Assembly: GCF_949628265.1 (NCBI RefSeq)
Contig: NC_088787.1
Span: 15,986,501 to 16,050,500, forward strand
Reading direction: 5' to 3'
Source of the DNA: Cloeon dipterum
Taxonomy: Eukaryota; Arthropoda; Insecta; Ephemeroptera; Baetidae
DNA length: 64,000 nt
Made by a program: the position numbers and the translations under genes
Shown here: one piece after another, positions 23,331 to 37,729 of the stretch
Layout: the number at the start of each line of letters is the position of its first letter
Numbering within the stretch: position 1 is the first letter of the stretch
The notes under the pieces: model-generated
What the model was told of the DNA's origin: nothing
Databases searched by the model: none
The model's input: the letters and a program-made list of their open reading frames with translations, nothing else

Positions 23331-26300
23331 AGCCACAGGAATCAGGGAATTTATATCATATCTATTTGTTAATTATAAGTAACTTGCAAGTACTCCTAAG
23401 AAAAAATATATTAATATAAGGGATTTTCTTCAACTGCTATCTTCTTTTCAACTATTGGAATATTACATATTGAATTTATTTAGTATTACACACACTATTC
23501 AAGCTTGAGATTTATTTTACTAAATTTATTATACTGTAAGAAAGCAGCACCTGACGGACACTCAAGAAGGCTTAACAAAGAAAGCTTCCTGGGCTCTCCA
23601 CTAGAGTCTGCTCGCCTGTAACCTGCCTGTAACTGAAGAGTTATCGGCTTTAATATATAATGATCCAATCACACAAATAACCCAAATAACTATAATAAAA
23701 ATCGGTCTAAAAATACAAGAGTTGATATTTTCTGCGTTCATTTATTTTATTGGTTATACGAGCTGGCGCTTACAAAATCAGAACAAATATGTCAAATAAT
23801 TAATAATTTGTATATAATATATGATTGATTGATGTTATTTGCTAAGAATAAGTGAGACAACATTAAAGGCTTTTCTAAATTTAGCAATCGCCCATGTATA
23901 TATATCAAGAAGTTGGAAAGTCTTGACAATTAGGTATATGTATGTTTTTTACTTGTCAATTTGCATGCAATATTTCGATTCTTTGATCACATTTTTTATA
24001 TTGTCTCTTACAATTCGCACTCCTTTTACTTAATTGGAAAAAGTAATTAAAGCATTAGAGAGTAAACTTCTCTCGATTCGAGCTTTGAATATTTTCTGAA
24101 GTGCTCTAGTGCTACTTTGTTAAGACATTACAAGAGCAACCTACTAAACATATTAATAAAGTTAAATATTTTCCACTTACGCTACTCTATCGGATTTTTT
24201 TACAATTTAAATTAAATAAAAAACTTCGCTTTACTCGTCTCAACAAAATGACAGCAATATGTAAATGCTTTTATTCGTTTTCAGGTATTGTTTTCTAAAA
24301 ACTCGACAGTATTTTAATTGGAAAACAGATGGTAAAATTTTAATTTAACATTTATGAAAATATTTTTGTCAATTTCAGCCACCTATGCTTCTAAAAAATT
24401 GAAAATATCGTTTTGACAGCAAAAGGAATTCAATTAATCAGAGCTAAATGAATGCTGAAACGACTGCAGCCGCCAGCCGCATCATATCTAAATTGCGAAA
24501 ACGTACGTGGTGCTGATTTGAGTTGGATAGGGTGTCGTTGCGTGTAAGTATGATAAACCTTTTGCGCATTCAGAGGCATATGGCTTGGAAATAATTCCTG
24601 GTAAATTTGGATCTACTTAAGCTGCGCATGCATGCTGATAATGACTGTGCATTAAATAGAAGAGGCAAGAGAGCCGAGGCAGCCGCGCTTCTCTAAATAA
24701 CTACACTTTGCTAATCTGAAAGAAAAAGTCAGCCGCGAATGAAAAGTTCTTAATCATGACGATTGGGATTCTCGGAAGCGCGCAGCTCCGGCGCGACTTG
24801 ACGTCGTTTTTCACCAACACGCGCGCCCAGCACCTTTTCAGAAAGCATTTTCACGGAAATGAGCGCTGCATGTGCAGGCAAAGCACCGATCATTGTTGAT
24901 GTTCAGAGAAATTATTGTTGACGAAACGAATTCAATTTGCCTGTCAAATTAAAACCTGACATGTTTACCTTTTGAGAAATCACGGGCCAAAGTGATTAAA
25001 AATTCCGAGAAGAAGCAACGGAGGGTACACGACTGTCTGGAGGTGAATAAATTAAATTGCCACCACTTTAATGAACATCCGAGAGTTAAATGATATGCTC
25101 CGTGGAACATTCAATCAGTTCGAATCTCAAACGACTGCTCCAGCAGGCTTTTTTCAATTTTCAAGCACTTTTCTTATTACGAAATAGCAAGTGGGAAAAA
25201 TTTATCAGAAATTAACCATTTGAAAAATAATATTTAAATAATCTAAAAGGCATTGTCTTTGGGATGGTGAAGAAATGATGCCATAATTTCGTTATGTTAG
25301 CAATAACGAATGGGCAGGTGATGCCAGGTTGGTTTATTTTAAAATATCTGTTTTCATTTTAGTAGCAGTTCTAAGCGTTGTTGCTGCACAATTTGGAGTT
25401 TGAATATTTTCGGTCGTGTTGAAAATACTTTGAATTAGGGAAATGCTCACCATCAGTGCATTTCATCCAACAGTGAAAATCATGAATACGTTGTGAGCAC
25501 CTGCCTTCCAATGCATCTACAAGCACACAATGATAATGCTCTATTTAAGAGGTGAATATAATTGGCAACTGGTAGCAGTCCGCGATGCGCCTGCTTGTCT
25601 GGTTTGCAACAATAGCCAAAATGATTTTCACGTTTGCAGCTATACATTTGTATTGTGCAGAATACTGGGAAGTATGACCAAACATAGCGCACCTTTATTT
25701 CTCAGTAAGAAATGCGACGCAGAATCTTGATGCACCCAGAAACTTTAAAATCTGTACCTATTCTCGTCTTCATATTTATAAGAACCAGAAAGGGATCGTT
25801 ATTTCAAAGTTAAAAAAAAAACAATGAATCACAATCAACCATTCAAACTGGGTTGGCATTACCCTCAAGCGCTCGAATATGGAAATCGCGATTTTCCGAT
25901 TCAAGAGCAGAGAGTGCCGCGGAACAATAAGGATTAGCGTCAAGGTGCTAAAGAGTTAAGTATGCGCGAAAACGTCCAGTTGGGTTTGGGCAGAGATGCG
26001 ATTGCGTGCCATATGTGGTGTGACAAGCGAGCCATGCGTTGATCGGCGGCGGCATGGACCAGACGCTCAAATACCCAAACGCGCTGTGCCGACTTTTGGT
26101 CTTGATACCTTCACGCGTTCACAAAAGACGCACACATTTATATTTCAATACGACGCCGGCCTGGACTGCTCCTTTGACTTGCAATTATTGAACTGAACCC
26201 AGATTTCAGCTGAGAAAAATTGACAGAACGGTTTTTGCATGAATTGTGAATATTCAAAGGATTTGTTTTTAATGCATTTACTATTTTTCCAAATTAGGAA

Positions 26301-26397
26301 CATTTTGATTAGAACTAACACAGGCATAATTTAGTTTGAAAGGTTAGAAATTAAAATTAAATCTTCGTTAGCAATGATAGTTTACTAAAAAACAAAT
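23331..26397. other. Gene desert, first part
   Basis: No gene recognised. AT-rich sequence with moderately GC-richer islands at about 24440-24850 and 25880-26190. Frames here are short, start in odd places and have no splice or signal-peptide support. The islands could be regulatory elements, which cannot be shown from one sequence. Confidence 0.4.
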
Positions 26398-26450
26398 AAA
26401 ATCAATACTTTCAATTGGAGAAATAAAAACGAATTGAAAGTATTGATTTT
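26398..26450. repeat. Perfect 19-bp inverted repeat (hairpin)
   Basis: Arm 26398-26416 (aaaatcaatactttcaatt) is exactly the reverse complement of 26432-26450, with a 15-nt loop. A perfect 19-bp arm is unlikely by chance even in AT-rich DNA. The stem is a little short for a typical microRNA precursor and is uninterrupted. A fold-back insertion or a template-switch mutation is equally possible. Confidence 0.8.
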
Positions 26451-27394
26451 GTGAAAATAAAACTATTTTCCTCGTCTGTGGACATCTCTGAGCGTCACAA
26501 GTCAAAATAGTATTCAAAATTTATTTATTTAAGAACACATAACTGGAGTTTTATCATGCTAATTTTTAAACTTTTAATTATTAAAATGAAAATAACAGAA
26601 TCTCAATAATCGATTGAAAAATTTCCCCAGTAATTTATGCAAATTGAGGAAGCCGCCGCCTCCAATAAAACAATAGCCAGGGGCGAACTTTTCAGATTCC
26701 ACGATGAATTCTTAAAATTGAACCGATCGAGTAGCGTGCAGTCCGAAATTATGCTGGATAAGTTGTGTCGGGCTGAGAACGCAAATGATAATAATGCCTG
26801 CGAGACACACGCAGCCGCTGCTGATTATTAATCAGGGGCGCAGAAAAAATCGCTGCCGCGCGCTGCATATGCTTGTAGCGGGTGTTGTTCTCAGCGTATG
26901 TAATAGTAGTTGCCAATCTGCTGGCCACATCTCTCGGCTACTGTTGTTTGTTATTTATTCAGGCAAACACCTGCGGCGCGTCACAATCTCCACTTGCCTC
27001 ACTGACTCCTCTTTGCTCTCCGCTATTATTATGTGTATAAAGCAGGGTAACTAGACGTCGCTGCTTGATCTCCTCTCTCTAATGTAAAAAGTGGTTTTAC
27101 TTATGCTTTCTGGCACACACGTCATTCTTGAGATGTTGAGCTGTACTTGCCTAGAATCTTGGCCTACTGGTTTCAAAAATAATAAAGATATTTTAGTGTT
27201 TTGCAAAGGGTCTTCAGATCTCCCAGCCATCTGTCCACAAATATCACAGTGATTTAATTTTGCAAAAAAATGTGCATTTTGACTATTTTTATTTTATTAA
27301 TTCTTTAAATTAATGAATTAGTGCTCATTTTTATAGCAGATCTTTACAGGCCAACATAAGTAATACCAATTTGCAGTTGTTGACTATAGCAAGT
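26451..27394. other. Gene desert, no gene seen
   Basis: Contains a GC-richer block at about 26640-27060 with a 64-codon and an 89-codon plus-strand frame, neither with splice or homology support. Nothing further recognised. Confidence 0.4.
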
Positions 27395-27697
27395 ATTTCA
27401 TTGAGCTGATTGTTTGTAAAATTTAGCTTCAGTTTATCTCTAAAATGTGCGATAATGAAAACAGGCCCGAGGAACAGATAATTTTGAGCTGAATTTCCCT
27501 TTTGGCGAAAAATTAAATCATGATTTTTAATAAAATAGACAGCTTGTGCTCGCAACTTGATTAACATGCAAACATTTTAGCCGATTTTCTCCCAAACAAA
27601 ACGGCAACCCGAAAATTTGTTAGCTTTGTCCTATTTTTTAGACTTTATTTCAAGTAAAGGTATTAAAGATTTTTTCCTCTTGATCTGTACAGCTTAA
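27395..27697 (-). repeat. Dispersed repeat family A, copy 1
   Basis: Shares the exact block gagctgaatttcccttttgg and the following cgaaaaa with 30014-30355, and on the minus strand the blocks gagaaaatcggct, aaatcatgattta, cgcacatttta and agagataaa with the copies at 56.5, 56.9 and 60.9 kb. About 90 bp present in copy 2 are missing in the middle. No coding capacity or terminal repeat recognised. Confidence 0.7.
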
Positions 27698-30013
27698 CTT
27701 GAACCTCATTGTTTTTTGTCCTGATTCTGTGAAATTGAAATATAAGTCATGATCGAAAATGTTAAAAAAAACATGATGGGATTATTTTTCGTGTATAAAA
27801 TGCAAAATTGAATCCGTTTAATCATAAACTTGATTTTGTTCAGAACAATAAAAGGTCCATAAACCAAGCTAACAATTCTAAAACACACCAAATGTTATAA
27901 TGTTGTAACAAACATCTGGTAGAATTTTCGCATTCGCACTAAAAATTTATACAAATATTTCACGATATTTGGTATGAGTGATCCTAATTCTATATGCCAT
28001 GCTTTAACCGCAATTAAATTAAGTAAGACAATATTAACGAATATAATCTCCAGCATAAAAAAGTGAGGATATAATACTCATAATGTCACTTTGTAATTTT
28101 GGTTGAAAGGGTAGTTAACAATAATTGAAATTCACGTCTATCAGTGTTTTATCCAAAGAACGAGATGATATGAGAAAATTGTCGCTAGTTCAGGTCAAAA
28201 TATTTGAAGCGGTTTGTCGGCACGGGGGACTTAATAAATGTTTTAAAGAAGGAAGAGGCGACGGCAGCAAGACGCGGCGATGATGGGGATCAAGGAATTC
28301 GATAAAATCAAATGCTTGCATGGTTAAGCAGTCTTAATAGCAAGTGTTACACGCTGAGGGGATTAAAGAGAAGTTTGAGATGTCAAAGACGGCCGCGTTC
28401 ATTCTGTCATCACAGCCTAGCGAGAGAATAACCACTTTCGAAATTAATTCTTGGCTGATCGCGGCGGCGGCGGCCCAGCTGGAGATGGATTTCGGCGCAG
28501 CACCTGGCTCCCCAAATTATAATCACACTCACACACTCGGACGGACCAGCAGAGCAGTCGCGCTCTCTGTCTCTCTAATGCTTTGAATTCTTTTACGACG
28601 GCCGCACTTAAAAAAGTGTACATACACAATGTGTTCGAGCGTGTATAATATTTTTTCCAACACAAATACTATACATGAAATCGTGTCTGGAATACCTGAG
28701 ATTTTATTTCTTCTTTCATGTCAGCGAGTTTGGCTTGACATATGTTCAGATGATGATCAAAATTAGCATTTTTATGGATCTGTTTTTTCAAATTTTTTTG
28801 GTTGAAAATCGGAAATATTACCTAACTTTACAAAAGAGTAAAATTATGTTTAGGAGAGGGGAAAACTACTGTTAAACCGATATTCATTTCTTAGAAGTTC
28901 AGCACAAGAATCTTTGCATCTCTCAGATTGATGGACTGCCAGTAAATAATTTCATGTAACCAATTGACGTTACAATTGTTCGTACATGCGTCACTGATAG
29001 GGCGATTAAAAAAAACAGGCGTGTAATCAGATTAATTGTGAAAATGGAAGCCGTTTAACGGTTGGATTTGCATTAATTAGCCGCGGGAGAAGAATGAGCT
29101 AACTGTTTTGCCGATGTATATGCAAACATACGCGTGCATTATAATGCAATATTAAAATAATGGCGGTGGGTGGGTGCTGAGCCGCGTCGCCTTTGTTCAT
29201 CCTTCAGCCAATCCACGTGAGAACGCGGAATAATTGCGCTTCCCATCAATTATTAATTAATATACCGGCTTCGGTATTGTTCGGGCGCAGGTGATTTCTC
29301 AGCCACAGGTGAAGAAACCCAATCTTGTAATTTGGCTGCTGCTGCTGCTAGCGGCTTATGTGAGATCCCATTGCTCTGATAGCGCACTGTGTGGCCCATC
29401 ATTATGCGGTCATTTTCCTAGTTATATTTTACGATGCGCTTCCTGCCTCTCCGTAATTGATTGCATATTTGGCCCGTTTCTCTTTCTGGCCAGGCGTCAT
29501 CAAAATATGTAGTGCAGCCGTCTGCTTTTGTTTCGGTCACTCCGCTTTATTATTTATGATGCAGATATCTGATCCATTAACATGTATAATTTATTTACCA
29601 TTTTACTTGTGTGTTGGAATGAGCCAGTGTGCACGTGCTGCAGTTGGAAAAGTATCGCCGCAAGGGTTTTTACATCGGAATAAATTTACCCTGGTTGTGG
29701 TTTTTCAGTGGAAACAAATATAATATCCACGTCGCTGAGGTTTTTTAACTGTTTTATATTTTGAATTTTCTGTTTGAAGAGTTTCTTTAAAAATTAAAAT
29801 AATTCCACATAGTTAACATTAATTAACATTTTCATTAATACAGTTTCACCGTTACTTCACTGCAGATTTGAAGCTTCAAAATATCGTACCAACAGTTCAT
29901 TATGTAGGAACTCTGCATGAACATTTTTTAAAGTAGAGATCAAACAAACTAACAACTAAGAACATTTGACAAAGTGACTATGAAAGTACATAGTTCATAT
30001 GAGTTTATTTTTG
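27698..30013. other. Gene desert, no gene seen
   Basis: Intergenic. Two GC-richer blocks (about 28200-28600 and 29040-29560) contain Ala- or Leu-rich frames with no support. At about 29060-29160, tandem TAAT-type motifs and tgcaaacat suggest possible homeodomain or POU sites, but this is weak evidence on its own. Confidence 0.35.
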
Positions 30014-30355
30014 TGATATTTAGCAACAGTCCTTGTAAAATGTGCAACATGAAATCAGGACCTAAGAATTCCAGATTTTTCTAACTTATTTATCTAGTTT
30101 TTCGATGAGTTTTCGCTTGATTTTGATCCCTCTCGTTGCGATGTATCCAATGGTGTACGAATTATGAGCTGAATTTCCCTTTTGGCGAAAAAAATCCGGA
30201 TTTCCAATAAGGATCAAAGCATGCAAATCTTCGAGCCAATTTCTCAAAAATTTAAATGGCAATAACCTAGGGAAATTTGTAATTTTTAAAATTTTTAGAT
30301 ATTATTTCTAGTCAAGCTATAAAGGATTTTTCTCAAATTTTCTGTAAAGCTTTAC
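30014..30355 (-). repeat. Dispersed repeat family A, copy 2
   Basis: Reads on the minus strand in the same order as the copies at 56463, 56905 and 60850: ttacagaaaatttgagaaaaa, then a gagaaattggctc block, cataattcgtacaccattgga, gagagggatcaaaatcaagc, and ggtcctgatttcat. It is the most complete minus-strand copy. Confidence 0.75.
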
Positions 30356-33300
30356 TTTATTAAGGAAAAAAGTAAACTCTCGTAAAATTAATATCTCTTT
30401 CAATTTTAATGAACAAAACGATGTTAATGCTTTTAAAAGTATATAAATCGATGCTTCAACTGAAGATCTGATAATGTCCTATTTTGTGATCACCAGAAGC
30501 GAGTTTTCTGGCATGACACATGATCGCCTGAGAACTCAGAAGCTCAAGAACCTGGGGATGTTGCTTCTCTGGCAGAAATGAAAAAGCGACTCAAGCCGTT
30601 TGGGCCGGTGCTCGCCTCCAAATTAGCGCGCAACATTTGAGAAATGCCGAAAAATGCTGCTACCTGAAGTGTACTAATGACGCATACAGTTGCCAGGAAT
30701 CCGAAGAGACCACCTCGAGGCAGCGCCCAAGAGACACGAATGCCCATTGTCGATCCAGAATTGACTGGACCAATCAATCCTGCCGGGCTAATTGGTGATA
30801 GCGACGCGACGCTGACTGAGTGGCTGCTCATCGCACAGCATAAATCAGACGGCAAATTTCAGGTGGTCCCATATTTATTAAAGTCATTTGTTAATGAGTG
30901 ATCACAATCGTCGCTGCACCACTTGGCTGTTCGAGTCGGCCCGGACTGGTCCCCAATTATTTTAATCCAATCTGACTCTCCGTGCGTGCTCGGCCGATAG
31001 CCCCCTCATTTGAATATTGCTTCTCAAACGCTCCACGTCGCGTACACGTTTCTGTCAGGGATTAAGAGAACGTTTTTAAATAGTATCAGATTGTGCAGAT
31101 TTCACTGCGGATTTATCACGAAGCGAGCTGTTAAAGTGGTTTCAAAAACGCAATCTGTCAATTAGGGATAATGATGCGAGAGATTCTAACCACAACCGAA
31201 AATTTGGAACGCAAGCCATGCCCAAATCCTTCGATATTTTTGCTTACCGTTCACATTGATATTTCACTCCATATTGATAGCAGATTATAAAATAGAGGGG
31301 CTCTCGATTCTTAAAAATTGTTAGTTAGTTTAAAATTGACGTAAGCTCCTTTGTCGCTGCCTCGAGTTCGCCTCAGGTAGAGAGTGTGTCATTTCTCAGA
31401 TGACTGTATTTTCCAACGTGTTTCATTAAGCCCCGCACACACCCGCCCGTACAATAATAGTTTTTATCGCATTGGCTAGCTGCGCTGCTCTCGAAATGAC
31501 ATGTGTTGCGCGCGGCTCTCGTTATATTATTGTTATTGACTGCTGGTCTGCTCGGCATTACGTCAATATAATCATGGTGGTCCCTGATGGCACGAACCGC
31601 GGGATTATGTGGAAAACAAACAGCGTGACGACCGGATAATCACTAAATATTGAGTAGAGCAGCTGCGATACGTCCATGAGAGCCCCAGCACTTCTATAAG
31701 CTAATTATTTACTCGCCAATTCAATAAAGCAAATAATTAATCTTCCCTACAATAGTTATAACAATGGTTTAGAGAAAAATTGCGTGTAAAAATGTAAAAT
31801 TTTCAATGAACAAGATTAGCCGCATTGTGCATGGTATAATAATTTTATCTCAAAATTTGATTTACAAATTCACGCTTTTCTTTAATAAAAAATATCTAAA
31901 AATTTTATGGAATATTGTTATTAAAAATGTAGTTTTATATTAAATTTTAGCAATAAATAAACTATATATTAATTTATAAAAAATTGAAGCACACTCTTGT
32001 TTCAATCTCTTTGTCGTTTATGCGAACTATTAAGGCTGTTTTTATAGTAGCCGTTAAATATTTCTGATTAAAACCTTATTTCTTGCGACTAATATAGTAT
32101 AATATTATACTACTAGGTTTATATAAAAAATTAAAACCAGCATACTCTGGTGTTCTGGTCCAAACGTTTTACGTTTGTAAAATATTTAATGCTGTTTACT
32201 TTAAACTTGGAAGATTTAAAATTTTTACAAATCTTTCTATAATAAATTCAGAGAATGCCTCATTGCAAACGAAGGGCATGCAAAAATATCCTTCTCAAGC
32301 AAGTAACTGCAATGGGCGGTGATTCGGTGGGCAAGTCAGTGAGGGCTTAAATTAAAATTCAGGGAACGAAAAGAGTGGGCGGATGTCGTGTGTTAATACT
32401 GCGCGGGGCCGGGCTGTGAGCAAGATTTTTCTATTGGTTTTAAATAAATGTGTAACACACGCGGCGAGGATATACAGTATATGTGTGTTTGAGGCGTTCT
32501 TGAAAATATCGTACTGCGGCCATAAATATAAATGCCTGCTGCGGTGTGACAATACCCCGGCCTCTTTGATAAGATACACCACGGTCCTTTTGGTGTAAGG
32601 AAACTCTAAACTGGCTTCTGACACAGAAAGTCACTTACACACACGATGATTAATTACAACAATTAAGCCGGCAAGTGTGCATTACATTCAATTACAGCGC
32701 CGCCATTGCCAGGCCACTCGCTTTAATGCCATTATCATTTTGAGTTGCACTCTTAACTTATTATTATTGCACCAGCACAATGCATTAAATAAAGGTATCA
32801 ATTAAGGCGTTAACAATATGTGTTAACTTCCCGTCTCGCAAAATTCTTCGAATCAGCAACGAAATGATTGCATTATCAAAATGCACGAAGTAATTGTCTC
32901 ACAAAGGCCGACTTCCTGGAAATAATCTATCGCGGGGGCGAAATATTTTTTTCTCTTTTTTATCATTTGCGCAAGAATTAGAGATATGAAAAGCTGAACA
33001 AATCATTAAACTAAAATAAAAACTAACAACACTTTCGCATCATAAATATCATTGCACTGAATAAAGAGTTCAGCGTGTAGATTTGGAATGATAAGAGAGC
33101 AACACCTTTTCTTAAAAACGCCGCTCGATGAAAACATACGTTACACACCTGTTTCAACGTAAATATCCAATTTGTGTGTAAATTTGAGGCTGATTTTCCA
33201 TCAGAGCTTTTTAAGCAACCCTTTTCAACTTCATCCACGCACACAATAAAGACGAGAAGTTTTCTCCTCATCAGCCTTTTCAAATTACGAGCGCTCCCAA

Positions 33301-34994
33301 CAGCTCTAAAAGGTGAATAAATGAAATTTAAATTATGATTTATTAAGTGGCGAACCAAATTATTTATTCGCGCGGCAGCAACCAAATCCCTTTTCGGCGG
33401 GATGCAAGTGAGCTTAGAAAATGAAGACATGCGTCTGATTTACGGCAATAAATTAGCTTTTCATTAAAGGACGATTGAAATCATTCACTGGCTCGCTATA
33501 GGCGTGATTCGAGCAATATTTTAATTCTCGCTGCTGCGGGCGACCATTAATGCAACATGTAATTAGGCACACTTTAAACAGGCAGCAAATAACTCACGGG
33601 CGGCTAACGTGAAAGGAAGAAATATTTAAATTTGACAGCGAGGATGAGTTCATGTGTGCCGAGCGCAATTTAGACTCGCACTCGCCCAGCACTTAACCGT
33701 CTGACAAAGCTCCCTTTCAGCGTCTTTCGCTCTTCGAAACCACGCGCAGACTATATTTTACCCTCCTTTTCTGGATAACTTAAATTCAACTCTAAGTGAT
33801 GTTGATTTCAAGTTTGAATTTGAACCAGTTTATTAATATTTGTATTTAAAAACCCAACAGCACTGAACAGTAATGACCAGGCATTCAGACCACAATCCAT
33901 TCAAGAGCTTTATGTACTTAAAAATATATTTAAATTATTTTATGTCACCATGATATGAAGTCACTTATTTTATTGATAAAGTACAAAAAATTATGAGCAC
34001 TAAAATTGATTACATTTAAAATAGTAAAGTATTAAATTTTTAGTAATTATCTCTACGCACAGAAGCAATTCACAAATCTTTTTCTAATTTAATTTTAAGC
34101 ATTAACCAGGCACCAGCAGTAAACAATAGTCAGCCAGGAGCAACCTTTCTGTGTTCGCCCAATTCATTGATTCCTATTTCATTCACACCTCAGCTGCGGC
34201 AAGAGCTTGTAATAAAAAGGCTCGTGAAAGGGTTCGGCTGTGCGATGTTCACTCAGGCCGGACAGCAGACGCGTATATTTTGGTTAATAAATCTTAACCG
34301 TGTGGTTTCGGAATGTAAAAAGGCCATTACCAGGCATAATTATCGGCCGACACTCCTTGGCCGACGTCTTCATTAGTCTGCCGGGCCTGCCTCCATTAAC
34401 CAAACTCACTCAAAAAATGACGCGACGATGCATTCAGGGTAATAGCGGCCCACGCTCTGTGATTTATCATCAAAAGGAGCACCACTCGAATAATAATTAA
34501 AACGGAGCGATTCTTAATTGGTTACAGACGTGCTATCGAGGTCGATATCTCTGAGTGATTTGAATAAATAAAGCTCCGATTTCACATTCAGATAAGCTAG
34601 TCCGAAAGGAAGGTGTAAGCTCTGCGTTAGGGATGTGAAAAATAGTAGGCATAGATGTACATTTCAACAGAAAATTAGACACTTGTAAGTAATCTGTATA
34701 GGCTTCTTTAAAATTATTGTTTGCTGAATAAGTATTATTGTTAGCTTAACAGCCACAACAATTTATGTAAACTCTCTAAATATTTAATTTCAAATTGGGA
34801 TGGAGCATTCAAATCGATCTTTTTTTTATTTTGCGTCTCAGTGCGGCGTGATATAAGATTCTATTCCTACCAATGATCGTTTTTATTCAGTATTTATCCA
34901 AATCTCCTCTCTTATTTTTGCAAGGTATCTTGTTTTAATTATATTCTCTATTGTCCTGAATCGGTGTCTTGCTCTGTTAAGTCAGGGTGAAATA
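30356..34994. other. Gene desert, no gene seen
   Basis: 4.6 kb without a supportable gene. GC-richer stretches (about 30500-30960, 32270-32760, 33400-33760, 34160-34560) alternate with very AT-rich ones, a pattern often seen in insect cis-regulatory DNA. Frames such as 30544-30855 and 33023-33430 on the minus strand have no splice or domain support. Confidence 0.35.
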
Positions 34995-35250
34995 TTAGAG
35001 TAAATGGAGATTGAATCTGGCTGCCTTCTGTTAGAGATGGCCAAAGCATGTGACATCACATTGCTCAAATAAGTTCCATGGGCGCTGACTCGCAACTTGT
35101 GGACAATTGTCTAGCTTGTCAATATAGAAGACTTCGATGCAAAGAAGCGAAAAGATGGCCATTCGGGCCCCATGATATCCGCTCGTTGGTGTTATTGGGA
35201 CTCGGGGTTGACTCGTTGCCAACGGAGAAAAGAGCTGATTGTGAGCAGAG
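34995..35250 (-). repeat. Dispersed repeat family B, copy 2 (truncated)
   Basis: On the minus strand it shares gcgagtcagcgcc, atttgagca, gccatctct, aaggcagccag and a gagcggat-atcatggggccc block with the copies at 11939 and 43065. It is shorter and diverges after the gcagccag block. Confidence 0.65.
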
Positions 35251-37729
35251 GTTCTAAAAATAGAAACAATGCGTAGAAAATACACATTTCTGGAAACTTT
35301 GTTAACATTTAAATTTGGCTATTCTGCAAGAATAAAAAATATTATTTCTTCTCATTTATTGGAAATATGTATTCAAAGAGAAAAAATATTAATTTTGGAA
35401 TATAATGTATAGCTGGAATGATATTCGGATATCAAAGATAAGATATTTTATAAAGCACTATTTTTCACATCCCTTGTGAGTGTTTGTAGTTTTCCTCTCT
35501 GGCCTGTTGAGTCGGTGTGTCGGTCGGCCGGCTTTTTGTCACCGCGCTTTGCCGGCTGCTGCTGAAGAAGAAAAGTTGGGCGTAGTCGCCAATTGAGAGA
35601 AACGATCCTCTCGAGAGCACGGCGCGCGGTGTTTTCTCGCATTTTTATTATGTTGCTGCCCGTTTTTTTGTACGCATTGGGATCGGTAAAAGGGTCCGTG
35701 GTTGGAATTAGCCGTGTGCGTTTTATGATTTTGCTCACAGCCCTCATGGTTTATTGTGTTTTAAGAGGAAGCGAGAGAGGCGCGGTGTGCGCGTATAATC
35801 TCTTAAAAGCGGCGACTAAGGATGGTCAGTCAGCCCGAGTAGTTGTAGCAGTCCAAATTTATGGCCAACTAAAGTGTCAATATTTTAAAAGCTAATTCCA
35901 GATTACAACGCGCGGCGCGTATCGTTGTTAGAAAATAAAACAACTCAATTTGACCCGGCGCTTTTTGGCTCGCAAGCGCAGCTGAATTATCCTTTATGGG
36001 CTGGCTGAGTGGGCTTTCGACAATGCCACTCTTTAATCTTCGCTTTTGCTGCTCCGCGCCGCGCCGCTTTGCATTTTGACTTTTCGCAAGCAGCCTCGGT
36101 TTTATTGCGCATTTATACACCAACATGTAGTGTTCAAATTTGAGCCGATTCTGAGACATGACGCAATGACGCGCCACAATCCAAATGTCGCCCTCAATTA
36201 GCGTGGCCCGTCGTATAGACACGTGGGAGATTTTATTGCTTTCCTGCTTAATTTCACAAATTGCAAATATTTTATTTCACGTCACAAGAAACTCTGTGCC
36301 TAAAAAATAGAACGAGCATAGGAACCGTCAACCTCACTCGTCAGTTATGCAATCAAATATGCCTCCGCATAAAACTCATGTGCAATTAGTTGTTAAATAA
36401 ATATTTGTGGATTTTTTAATTGAACATTGTTTTATTTATTACCCTTTTCTGCCACTGCACGATAAATTTAAACAAAAAAGCTTAAACATCTTAATGTAAA
36501 ACAAAGTGGACATCAAAATTAACTATATATTAATCAGAAAATCGGAAACTTAAAATTTCAACAATGAAATGTGCATTTTGGTAGTGCAGAAGGCATTGGC
36601 CACAAGTTTATTTAGGCGATACTCCTTACATAATATTTATTTTATTTCTAGAGCCCTGATTCAATGAATTTTCAATTACTTTGTATAACTTGGATATAGA
36701 CGGTAAAAATTTTTACGAATCCGATGAGTATTTGAGTTATGTTAAATATTTATATTAAAGATTTGTAAGTGCAGAGATGCTTATTATTATATTTTGTTGT
36801 TTTGTTATTTTCTTGTGTGTATTATTTGTATGACTGTATTTACAATTGGATGTCTACATTATAGTGATATATTCACCTAATTTATTTTGTAGTGATATAT
36901 ATGCCATAGTTAAATAAAGATGAGTTTAATTTAATTTAAATATTCAATTATTCATTTAATTTAATATATACCCGTCATCACCAGGTCGTTGAAGGTTTCC
37001 GTTGGCAGTCCGTCGTGGGGAAAGGGAGGGTTGAGAGATGCAAAGGAATAAAAACTTGATATGTTTTATTATTGATAATATTGATCTTGTTTACAACTCA
37101 TTGTTGGTCAAACATAAACATTAATCAACAATTTGTTTTCAAATGTCTGCTTTGTAGATATGAGAAATGAAAAAAAAGTTGCTTTTTGTAGCATGCGCAT
37201 TATAGAACGCTTACCTTAAATTAAACGAAATATCGATTGGGGGCCAAACTTTTCTAGCAGTTTAAGGCGATCTGACTTTCAGTCGACATATTCCTCAACT
37301 TCGTTCTCGTATTACCAATATATTTGTGGTATTTGAACTTGTTTTGCCGTTGAGGTTCATCTTTCATCATATTATCGGAAAATATAACTGCAATGTAAGT
37401 TTAAACTATTATTTAAGAAGATTGACATTGTTAGTTTATTTATTAAATAGCTAGAGACTTTAAAACAAACTTAAAATTTTATTTTTAAATTCTGGGAAAT
37501 GTAATAAAAATTAAATGTTTATTAATATTATTAAATAAACTTTTAATGCAATTTGTTACATAAAAGAGATTGCATTTCGTATATTATAGCATGTGTCTCA
37601 ATAAGAAAAGGATGAGAGGCTTCAGTTATAGCCATGATTATGCACCACTTCAGCAATCTATCTAATTTTGGGCTCGTTATTAGCCGCCGTGACCTGTTGG
37701 CTGAGCTGCACCAGCTGATGGTCAAAATG
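35251..37729. other. Gene desert, no gene seen
   Basis: Contains a GC-richer block (35480-36220) with overlapping frames on both strands, none supported by splice sites or domains, followed by about 1.5 kb of very AT-rich sequence. Nothing else recognised. Confidence 0.35.

Noticed and set aside
25115-25130. agttcgaatctcaaacg, resembling a tRNA T-arm (B box)
   Set aside because: No cloverleaf, acceptor stem or A box at the right distance. The same holds for similar matches near 60640 and 63535.
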